This document shows, piece after piece, positions 57,736-64,000 of a DNA stretch of 64,000 nucleotides. The number at the start of each line of letters is the position of its first letter. Positions within the stretch are counted from its first letter, which is position 1. Source of the stretch: an uncultured Coriobacteriaceae bacterium (GTDB lineage: Bacteria > Actinomycetota > Coriobacteriia > Coriobacteriales > Atopobiaceae); the NCBI GenBank assembly GCA_902791035.1, contig CADAUA010000012.1, positions 38,570 through 102,569 on the forward strand. The letters are read 5' to 3'. A program made the translations under genes and the position numbers. The notes under the pieces are model-generated. The model did no database searches, had not been told where the DNA came from, and worked only from the letters and a program-made list of their open reading frames with translations.

Positions 57736-58641
57736 CTACTCGTGCTCCTCCAGGAACTGCTCCACCACCGCGTTGTAGCGCTCGCTCTGCTCTCCGTGCA
57801 CCCAATGGGTGCCGTCGGGGAAGAGCTCCCAGCGCGCGCCGGGGATCCCGTCCACCACCTGCTTGGCCACGAGCGGGGTGCACTCGTCGGCGGCGCCGGA
57901 GGTCACGAGCGTGGGCACCTTGATCCGGGGCAGCTGGTCGACGACCGTCCAGTCCTTGAGGGTCCCCGTGAAGACGAACTCGCTCATCCCCTGCATGTAG
58001 TGGTAGCACTCGTCGCCCACGGGATCGGGCTCCGGGTTGTGGAGGCCGTCCGGCCGCTCGTCGTCGGGGATTGCCGACACGTGCCGGCGATAGTACTCAG
58101 CCGTGGCTGCACGCACCTCGGGACGGTCGTAGTCGCCGTCCACGTCTGCCTGGGCCAGGGCCTCGTCCATCTGGCACGGCAGGTAGGACCGCAGGCGGAC
58201 CGCCTCGTGGAGCCACAGCTGGGCGCTGGCGGGCGAGCTCGCGATCACGGCCGAGGCCACGCCGGCACTGCCATGCGCGTGCCAGGGCTCGCCAATCAGG
58301 TACATCATGAGGAGCATGCCGCCCCAGCTCTGGCCCAGTATGTGGCAGCGGTCGAGCCCCAGGGCCTCGCGGAGGTTGGCCAGCTCGTCCAAGAAGAGCC
58401 CGGTCCCCCACCTGTCGGGCAGGGGCGGGGTCTTGGAGCGGCCACAGCTCAGCTGGTCGTAGTAGACCACCGCGCGACCGTACCTCTGGGCTATGCCGTC
58501 GAGGGTCTGCAGGTAGTAGTGGGCGGCGCCGGGTCCGCCATGGAGCACCAGCAGGGGCAGCCTGCCCGGCTCGCACTCCCCCGCTATGCGGTAGTAGGTC
58601 TGGTACCCTGCAAACGGCACGTATCCCTCGCGCTCCCTCAT
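57736..58641 (-). CDS. Proline iminopeptidase-like alpha/beta hydrolase
   Basis: 301 residues. Oxyanion region VLHGGPGAAH (near 32-41), nucleophile Ser in ILGQSWGGML (near 107), Asp in SGAADECTP and His in PDGTHWVH. DQLSCGRS after the first strand is typical of S33 proline iminopeptidases, which release N-terminal proline from peptides. ATG 58641 follows GGGGAGG; the longer reading has no ribosome site. Upstream of LysR in one unit. The activity fits the peptide-based metabolism seen elsewhere in the window. Confidence 0.88.
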   Translation of the reverse strand: MREREGYVPFAGYQTYYRIAGECEPGRLPLLVLHGGPGAAHYYLQTLDGIAQRYGRAVVYYDQLSCGRSKTPPLPDRWGTGLFLDELANLREALGLDRCHILGQSWGGMLLMMYLIGEPWHAHGSAGVASAVIASSPASAQLWLHEAVRLRSYLPCQMDEALAQADVDGDYDRPEVRAATAEYYRRHVSAIPDDERPDGLHNPEPDPVGDECYHYMQGMSEFVFTGTLKDWTVVDQLPRIKVPTLVTSGAADECTPLVAKQVVDGIPGARWELFPDGTHWVHGEQSERYNAVVEQFLEEHE

Positions 58642-58816
58642 GGCGACCTCCCCGACCCTGGCTGCTCGACAGCCCGCGTGACGAATCAGGGACATGGTAC
58701 GCCCTCGGGCAGGCACCCGTCCGGATATGCCACGCGCCCCTAACATTGGGGGTACCAGGACCTAGCCGACAAGAGCGACCCGCCCGTCCTCGAGTGCGGG
58801 GATGCGGGGTACGGGG

Positions 58817-59743
58817 CTAGGCGCGCGCCAGCCACTCCAGAAGACGGGGGATGTCCCGCTCGGCCTGCTCGCGGCCCATGCGGTAGGACTCCACCAGGCG
58901 CGGTGTGTCGATGGTCGTGGTCTTGACGGGCATGACCTCTGGCCGCCACACGAAGGCCCGGCCCTCGCGCTCCAGGGCCTCCACGTGGTCGAGCGCCTCG
59001 TTGTAGCGCTCGCCACGCGTGAGGAGAGCCTGGTACACGCGGTCGTTGCCCTTGCTGGCGTAGCGGTAGATCCTGCGCTCGCCCGCGGTCGGGGGCTCCT
59101 TGCGGTAGCCGGCCGGACGCGAGGCCACGAAGACGAGCCTCTCGTAGCCCGCCTCCTCCGCCATGAAGACTGGGATGCCCGCGCCCGCGCCGAGGCCGCC
59201 GTCGTACATGAGGCGACCGTCGATCACGGTGTGGGGCTTCATGATCACGGGGAGCGACGAGCTGGCACGGACCTTCATCATCATCTCGCGCGGGGTGCGC
59301 ATGTCGGCCTTGCCCCAGGTCACGGTGTGGCCGGTCGCCGCGTCGAAGGACGAGATGCGGGCCTCGGCGGGGTTGGCCCGGAAGGCCGCGAAGTCGAAGG
59401 GCATGGTGCCGTCCTCCGTGCAGCCCACGTACACGTAGTCCGCGTTGAAGTAGCCATGCCCCGTGAGGAGGGACACGGGCCCTCCCGCCTCGGGGCGCTT
59501 GGTCGTGAGCTTGATGAAGGAGTCGCGCACGCGCTGACGGTCCTGGCTCACGTAGTCCACCGTGTGGCTGGCCCCAGCGGAGATCCCGCACACGAAGGGG
59601 AAGAAGAGCTCGTGGTCCAGGATGGCGTTGGCCATGCCCGCCGTGTAGCTGGCGCGGTAGCCGCCGCCCTCGAAGCACAGGGCCACGCCCTCGATGTTGG
59701 GTGGCATGACCTGCTTCGTGCCCTTGTATGTGCCATCGACCAT
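58817..59743 (-). CDS. Patatin-like phospholipase family protein
   Basis: 308 residues of the YjjU/RssA-like patatin group. Oxyanion hole FEGGGYRASYTAG (near 24-36), nucleophile elbow GISAGAS (Ser near 55) and Asp of the dyad in YDGGLGAG (near 182) are intact. No signal peptide. It hydrolyses lipids in the cytoplasm or at the membrane. ATG 59743 follows GAGGAG. The gene stands alone and is preceded by a repeat-rich gap. Confidence 0.9.
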   Translation of the reverse strand: MVDGTYKGTKQVMPPNIEGVALCFEGGGYRASYTAGMANAILDHELFFPFVCGISAGASHTVDYVSQDRQRVRDSFIKLTTKRPEAGGPVSLLTGHGYFNADYVYVGCTEDGTMPFDFAAFRANPAEARISSFDAATGHTVTWGKADMRTPREMMMKVRASSSLPVIMKPHTVIDGRLMYDGGLGAGAGIPVFMAEEAGYERLVFVASRPAGYRKEPPTAGERRIYRYASKGNDRVYQALLTRGERYNEALDHVEALEREGRAFVWRPEVMPVKTTTIDTPRLVESYRMGREQAERDIPRLLEWLARA

Positions 59744-59846
59744 GACCCAGGCTCCTCTCGTGACGTCCGTCGGTCGATGATAGCCCATGTGCGCGGGCGT
59801 CCTGGCTGTTTTTGACTTTCAGTAGAAAATAACCGCGCGCGAACAG

Positions 59847-59877
59847 GCGTGACAGGGGGTCAGACCCCGTGTCACGC
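59847..59877. repeat. Palindromic repeat, GTGACAGGGGGTC family
   Basis: GCGTGACAGGGGGT and ACCCCGTGTCACGC, 13 of 14 complementary, around a short centre. A further half GGGTCGGGTCCCGTGTCACG follows at 59880-59898. It lies in the 407-base gap between the patatin and deacetylase genes. Confidence 0.85.
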
Positions 59878-59950
59878 GGGGTCGGGTCCCGTGTCACGCT
59901 TCCGGCCCCAGCGGCAACCGGACCTGGCCTAGTGACGATGCTGGTGCCGC

Positions 59951-60041
59951 AAATAACGGACATAAGTTGGCACTCGACCCACTTCCGAGCAACAAAACCG
60001 CAGGATACGCAGGTTCACGGCGCAACTTGTGTCCGTTAATT
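59951..60041. repeat. Palindromic intergenic element, better copy
   Basis: 91 bases bounded by AAATAACGGACATAAGTTG (59951-59969) and CAACTTGTGTCCGTTAATT (60023-60041), an inverted pair with 15 or more matching positions. No open frame. It is related at both ends to the element at 4904-5012, so the genome has at least two copies far apart. Confidence 0.75.
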
Positions 60042-60110
60042 CTTTTCCTGAGGCTGGCAGGAGGCCAGCTCATGTGTGGCAAGAGGTCGGGCCCTGCGCG
60101 GCAGACCCCA

Positions 60111-60157
60111 CGTGACAGGGGGTCCACGTGACAGGGGGTCAGACCCCGTGTCACGCT
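60111..60157. repeat. GTGACAGGGGGTC repeats containing the deacetylase stop codon
   Basis: One half-copy CGTGACAGGGGGTCCA is followed by a full palindrome at 60127-60155. The TGA stop of the deacetylase gene (60151-60153, minus strand) lies within its right arm GTGTCACG. Confidence 0.85.
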
Positions 60158-61398
60158 ATGGCGTCGGGCCAGGCGGCGTCGGACGGCATCGTGACGGTTC
60201 CGGAGGCTACTTCGGCCGGAATCGAGGAATCCGATGCCAGGAGCTGGCTCACCGTGACGAAGGTGTAGCCCTGCTCATGCAGGGAGTCGATGATCTGCGG
60301 CAGGGCCTCCAGGTCCTGGTCGCGGTTACCGCCGCCGTCGTGCATGAGGATGATGTTGCCCGGGCCCACCGTGGCCGTCGCGTTCTGCACTATGGCATCC
60401 ACGCCCGGCTTGCGCCAGTCCTGGGAGTCCTGGTTCCAGAGGACCATGGCCGAGGTAGTACCCCGCGTGCCCAGCCACACATCAAGACTCCAGGCACCAT
60501 AGGGTGGGCGGAGCACGCTCGTGGATACGCCAGTGGCCTCGCGGATCTTGTCGAAGGCGCCAGAGACCTCGGAAAAGACGTCGTCGGCAGAGAGCTTGGT
60601 CAGCTGCTGGTGGCTGGTCGTATGACTTGCCACCTCGCACCCCGCGTCCGCCACGGCCTTTGCGAGCGAGGGGCTGGAGGCCACCTGACTCCCCAGCTGA
60701 AAGAACGTGGCCACCGCCCCGTGCTCGCGGAGGATGTCCAGATAGGCCTGGGTGTAGCTCGCATTGGGCCCGTCGTCGAAGGTGAGGGCCACGAGGCGCC
60801 GGCCGCCGTCCGGGTGCACGTTCGTGAGGCGGACCACCATGTCCTGCGGGTCTTCCAGGACCTCCACGTCCACCGCCTCGCCCGAGGTCCGGCCCACGTG
60901 CTGGCGCTTCTTGCCCGCCCGTCCCCACTGCTCGACGTAGGCTACGGCACCTGCCTTGCCGTCCAGCCGCAGCTTCGGGGCCACATCAACGACCTTCTCG
61001 TCGAAATCCTCCGTCACGTCCGCGCCGTCGGAGAACTCGTAGTCCCTGCCCGCCTCCACCTTGGCGTCCCGGGCGTCCTCGTAGGAGAGGAGGGTGCCGT
61101 CGAGGGTCAGCCCAAAGCGGTCGCCGCCACCCTCCTGGAGCACGTTGCCGCCAACGGAGACGAAGTCGCCCCGCCTCACCGAAACGCCGCTCACGGCGAC
61201 CAGGCTCTCCATGGGCAGGCCCTCGGGGATGCTGAGGCTGCGCCCGTTCACGGTCACCTCCACTCCCCGCGTGGCCCAGAAGACAAACGCACCACCGCCC
61301 GCCACCAGTACCACCAGCAGGGCCACGATGGCAGCCTTGAGCACCCGGCCCGAGAGGTCGTTCTTCTCTTCCCTCGGACGATTTGCACGTCCGCTCAT
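60151..61398 (-). CDS. Membrane-anchored polysaccharide deacetylase
   Basis: 415 residues. Short basic cytoplasmic start, one membrane helix (near 20-42, AAIVALLVVLVAGGGAFVFW), an uncharacterised beta-rich extracellular part to about 220, then a NodB-type deacetylase domain. Its motifs are LTFDDGPN (catalytic base and metal Asp), EVASHTTSHQQL (metal His pair), VLRPPYGAW, and ILMHDGG. It is likely to deacetylate peptidoglycan or another wall sugar, which can protect against lysozyme. ATG 61398 follows GGGGAG. Its stop codon lies in a palindromic repeat. Confidence 0.92.
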   Translation of the reverse strand: MSGRANRPREEKNDLSGRVLKAAIVALLVVLVAGGGAFVFWATRGVEVTVNGRSLSIPEGLPMESLVAVSGVSVRRGDFVSVGGNVLQEGGGDRFGLTLDGTLLSYEDARDAKVEAGRDYEFSDGADVTEDFDEKVVDVAPKLRLDGKAGAVAYVEQWGRAGKKRQHVGRTSGEAVDVEVLEDPQDMVVRLTNVHPDGGRRLVALTFDDGPNASYTQAYLDILREHGAVATFFQLGSQVASSPSLAKAVADAGCEVASHTTSHQQLTKLSADDVFSEVSGAFDKIREATGVSTSVLRPPYGAWSLDVWLGTRGTTSAMVLWNQDSQDWRKPGVDAIVQNATATVGPGNIILMHDGGGNRDQDLEALPQIIDSLHEQGYTFVTVSQLLASDSSIPAEVASGTVTMPSDAAWPDAIA

Positions 61399-61494
61399 GC
61401 CAATCACTCCCCACGTCGCTGCTGCGTATAAAGTTTGATGTTTAACATAGGGGCTTATATGATAACATTTTTTCCGCGTTGTTACCTGTGCCGC

Positions 61495-61612
61495 TGACAC
61501 CCGTACCAGACCTTGGTGACAAAAGCCCAGACCCCGGTGACACCCGTACCAGACCTTGGTGACAAAGGGTCAGACCCCACGTCAGGCGCGGACCCCACGT
61601 CAGGCGCGGCTG
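61495..61612. repeat. Direct repeats at the antiporter 3' end
   Basis: TGACACCCGTACCAGACCTT plus GGTGACAAA occurs at 61495-61523 and 61538-61566. Then CCCCACGTCAGGCGCGG occurs twice in tandem at 61576-61592 and 61593-61609. The antiporter stop codon (61600-61602, minus strand) is within the second of these, so its last codons are repeat-derived. Confidence 0.8.
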
Positions 61613-63228
61613 AGCACCAGGACGTCGCCAGCCTCCAGCACCGTGGAGCCGTTGGGGATGAGGGTCTTCTCGCCGCGCAGCACCATGACCACGAGCGCCC
61701 CGTCCGTCTGGTGCCACTGGCCAAGCTCGGCGAGGGTCCGACCCACCGCCGGGTCGTCTGCCGCAAGCTCCACCTCGCGCAGGCAGCCCTGGGGCAGCTC
61801 CGGGCCGCAACCGCAGTCGAGTCCCGCCTGCGGGTCCGTGGCCGCGAGCACCAGGCGGTCACCCGCCACAAGCACGGTGGACCCGTCCGGCGAGAAACGC
61901 TCCCCTCCCCTCGCCACCAGAACCGCGAGTGTCCCCGGCGGCAGCTCCACCTGTGCGAGCGACCTCCCCGCCCAGGGGTGGCCCGCCGGCACCACGGACT
62001 CCACGAAGCTCACGTCGCGCTCCTCCACGTAGTCGGTGAAGGTCCGCATTACGTCGCCCTTGTCGTCCACCATGCCCAGACGCGTTGCCACGAGCGGCAG
62101 CAGGGTCCCCTGCGCGAGTATGGACACGAGCACGATGAAGAAGGTGATGTGGAAGATGTCCTCCCCCATGGCGGCGCCGCCCGTCATGGCCATGATGGCA
62201 AAGACGATCGAGGCCGCCCCGCGCAGGCCGCTGAAGGCCACGAGCGCCACCTGGCGCAGGCTCGACCCCATGGGCAGGAGGAGGGCCGCCACGGCAACCG
62301 GGCGCGCCACGCAGGTGAGGAAGGCCACGACCGCCAAGGCGGGTGCCGCGTGGGGCACCAGGCTCGTGGGCGTGGAGAGAAGCCCCAGGAGGAAGAAGAT
62401 CAGCACCTGGGCGATCTCGGTGAGGCCGTCGAAGAAGTGCACGAGGCGGTCCTTCTGCGGCAGGTCGCCGTTGCCCAGGACCAAACCCGTCAGATAGCAG
62501 GCCAGATAGCCGTTGCCCCCCAGTTGGGCGGATAGCGCGTAGGCAAGAAGGGCCACCCCGGCCATGAGGACAGACCCCATGCCCTCCGGAGGAACGTGGC
62601 GGGAGAGGAGCTGCCGGGCGAGCCAGGCCACGCCAAAGCCCACCGCAAGCCCCACCCCCACCTGGAGGGCCACCGTGAGCGCGACGCTGCCCGCAGATGG
62701 CGGCGCCACCGACGCGGCTGTGAGCACCATGGTCATGAGATAAGCCATAGGATCGTTGGAGCCGCTCTCCACCTCCAGGAGCGAGGCCGTCCCCTCGCGC
62801 AGGGCCAGCTTGCGCGACCGCAGGATCGAGAAGACCGAGGCGGCATCCGTCGATGCCACGACCGACCCCAGGAGCAGGGCGGACGTCCAGTCGAGCCCCA
62901 GGGCCAGATGGCAGAAGGCCCCCACGAGCCCTGCCGTGAGCAGGACTCCCGCCGTGGAGAGCATGATGGCCCGAGCAGCCACGGGACGGGCCTGGCGCCA
63001 GTTGGTCCCAAAGCCGCCGTAGAACATGATGAAGACGAGGGCGATGGAGCACACGTCGCCCACCAGGGCATAGTCGGCGAAGTCCACGTGGAGGGGGCCG
63101 TCCACCCCCACCAGCATGCCCAGCAGGATGAAGAGCAGAAGCGACGGCACACCCAGCTTGTGCGATGCGCCGGAGAGGGCCACGCAGGCGATAAGGACGA
63201 GCGATGCAAGCAGGAGGATGGCGGTTAT
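61600..63228 (-). CDS. Potassium/proton antiporter, CPA1/NhaP2 type, with two RCK-C domains
   Basis: Cation/H+ exchanger of about 542 residues. Twelve or so membrane helices include KLGVPSLLLFILLGMLVG, GSVVASTDAASVF (transport-site Asp) and GLRGAASIVFAI. Two TrkA-C-type regulatory domains follow at the end (GHPWAGRSLAQVELPPGT to AGDRLVLAA, and DPAVGRTLAELGQWHQ to AGDVLVLSR). The normal start is missing. GAAGGAG lies six bases before an in-frame ATA at 63228, and ITAILLLASLVLIACVALSG supplies the first helix. The first usual start, GTG 63183, would cut that helix and has no good ribosome site. Either ATA is used or the start was mutated. Confidence 0.85.
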   Translation of the reverse strand: MTAILLLASLVLIACVALSGASHKLGVPSLLLFILLGMLVGVDGPLHVDFADYALVGDVCSIALVFIMFYGGFGTNWRQARPVAARAIMLSTAGVLLTAGLVGAFCHLALGLDWTSALLLGSVVASTDAASVFSILRSRKLALREGTASLLEVESGSNDPMAYLMTMVLTAASVAPPSAGSVALTVALQVGVGLAVGFGVAWLARQLLSRHVPPEGMGSVLMAGVALLAYALSAQLGGNGYLACYLTGLVLGNGDLPQKDRLVHFFDGLTEIAQVLIFFLLGLLSTPTSLVPHAAPALAVVAFLTCVARPVAVAALLLPMGSSLRQVALVAFSGLRGAASIVFAIMAMTGGAAMGEDIFHITFFIVLVSILAQGTLLPLVATRLGMVDDKGDVMRTFTDYVEERDVSFVESVVPAGHPWAGRSLAQVELPPGTLAVLVARGGERFSPDGSTVLVAGDRLVLAATDPQAGLDCGCGPELPQGCLREVELAADDPAVGRTLAELGQWHQTDGALVVMVLRGEKTLIPNGSTVLEAGDVLVLSRA

Positions 63229-63289
63229 GGCAGGCTCCTTCGGTCGGGCGGCGGGCGTCTATCCACTTGTACCCACTCGCGCGCCGTGG

Positions 63290-63361
63290 CACCTCGGTCC
63301 TGCTGTCACGGCACCTCGGTCCTGGGGTGTCACGGTCGGACGTGACAGCAGGACCGAGGTG
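63290..63361. repeat. Inverted CACCTCGGTCCTG repeats at the nadC breakpoint
   Basis: A 21-bp perfect inverted repeat, CACCTCGGTCCTGCTGTCAC plus G (63290-63310) and complement (63341-63361), encloses a direct copy of the 8713-type unit. It separates the antiporter from the 5'-truncated nadC. Confidence 0.9.
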
Positions 63362-63381
63362 GTGTGACGCGCTGGGCCGCA

Positions 63382-63881
63382 TGGCGGCGCTCTTCTCGGG
63401 CACGAAGACCCAGCTCGTGGACACGCGCAAGACCACGCCGAACATGCGCGTCTTCGAGAAGGAGGCCGTGCGCGTGGGCGGGGCGGGCAACCACCGCTAC
63501 AACCTGTCCAACGGCGTCCTCCTCAAGGACAACCACATCGACGCCGCGGGCGGGGTGCGCCAGGCCATCGAGGCCGCGCGGGCCCACGCGCCCTTCGTGC
63601 GCAAGGTGGAGGTCGAGGTGGAAACGCTCGCGCAGGTGCGCGAGGCCGTGGACGAGGGGGCCGACAACATCATGCTCGACAACATGGACCACGCCACCAT
63701 GGCCGAGGCCATGGGGATCATCGCCGGGCGCGCGCAGGTGGAGGTCTCGGGCAACGTGGATGAGGAGAAGGCCGCCACGCTCGTGGACTTGGGGGTGGAC
63801 TTCGTTTCGTCGGGGGCGCTCACGCACTCCGCGCCCATACTCGACCTGTCGCTCAAGCATCTTCGCGTGACGGGGGGGTAG
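63382..63881 (+). pseudogene. nadC: 5'-truncated nicotinate-nucleotide pyrophosphorylase
   Basis: Only the C-terminal ~165 of about 285 residues: TKTQLVDTRKTTPNMRVFEK (quinolinate-site Arg/Lys), GNHRYNLSNGVLLKDNHID, KVEVEVETLAQV, NIMLDNM, VEVSGNVDEE and VSSGALTHS. The N-terminal domain and first barrel strands are absent. Family sequence begins abruptly about 20 bases after the repeat, and ATG 63382 lacks a ribosome site. The enzyme makes nicotinate mononucleotide from quinolinate; this piece cannot fold as the known dimer. Reading frame otherwise intact, so the truncation is recent. Confidence 0.85.
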
Positions 63882-63904
63882 CACGCAGCCGTGTCCATGG
63901 ATGA

Positions 63905-63926
63905 TGTGGACCCCGTTTAGTGGACA
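63905..63926. mobile_element. Terminal inverted repeat of an IS3-type element
   Basis: TGTGGACCCCGTTTAGTGGA plus CA resembles the ends of IS3/IS150-type elements and lies 11 bases inside the transposase stop, at the correct side. The rest of the element is outside the window. Confidence 0.7.
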
Positions 63927-63936
63927 AACAATTCCG

Positions 63937-64000
63937 CTAGGCGGCCAGTCCCTCTAGTTTCTTCGCATAGGCGGCCGGGGAGATTCCACCGAGCCTCCTC
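63937..64000 (-). CDS. IS3-family transposase, C-terminal end (partial)
   Basis: The last 20 codons read LGGISPAAYAKKLEGLAA before a TAG at 63937-63939. This is the usual end of the IS3-family OrfB integrase after its RIHSSLGG-type segment. Only this end is visible. It stands 55 bases after the nadC remnant. Confidence 0.7.
   Translation of the reverse strand, partial: RRLGGISPAAYAKKLEGLAA

Overview
The window is high-GC DNA with dense gene packing, strong GGAGG-type ribosome sites and some GTG/TTG starts. The gene content points to a host-associated, anaerobic Gram-positive actinobacterium. It includes peptide import, thiamine salvage without de novo genes, sortase-built pili, a GH3 enzyme with permuted domains, and a LytTR/GHKL two-component pair. 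I infer a member of the Coriobacteriia close to Olsenella/Atopobiaceae. That is a judgement from gene content, not a database result.

Left part (1-17.8 kb): the start of an amino-acid-type binding lipoprotein; a two-gene unit of a 2-hydroxyacid dehydrogenase and a frameshifted 4-aminobutyrate-type aminotransferase; a C39-like protein; a ketopantoate-reductase-like enzyme; and RecQ. Next is a five-gene plus-strand cluster (9035-13744): circularly permuted ATP-grasp, alpha-E, transglutaminase-like, and two aspartoacylase-like genes, the second apparently without zinc ligands. A perfect 42-bp inverted repeat follows. Then come class II aldolase, a membrane protein with a long Gly/Ser tail, and an M18 aminopeptidase.

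Middle (17.8-37.9 kb): one long minus-strand unit encodes an oligopeptide importer (binding protein, two permeases, two ATPases), three creatininase-family amidohydrolases and an M42 aminopeptidase. Two thiamine operons follow, each with its own TPP riboswitch: ThiM-ThiE-HAD-ThiD-TenA-ThiY-like, and a thiamine-binding protein with an ABC permease and ATPase. A 4-hydroxybutyrate-type dehydrogenase and an unrecognised, possibly nuclease-like protein with a striking promoter inverted repeat complete this part.

Right part (37.9-64 kb): two acetyltransferases; a large membrane-anchored GH3 enzyme divergent from a LytTR/GHKL pair; a HAD phosphatase; a second 2-hydroxyacid dehydrogenase; decayed pieces of a MarR/ABC-exporter locus; an NlpC/P60-like protein; an AAA-ATPase/PD-(D/E)XK protein; a pilin-sortase-thioester adhesin operon; a ComB-like phosphatase; LysR plus a proline-iminopeptidase-like hydrolase; a patatin; a polysaccharide deacetylase; and a K+/H+ antiporter with no normal start codon. 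The window ends in a 5'-truncated nadC and the end of an IS3-type element.

Several families of short palindromic or tandem repeats recur between genes. In at least three places they contain the stop codon of the adjoining gene. No rRNA, tRNA or CRISPR array was recognised. The decayed genes (aminotransferase, carbonic-anhydrase-like remnant, MarR/ABC exporter, nadC) show that this stretch is losing genes, partly at repeat boundaries.
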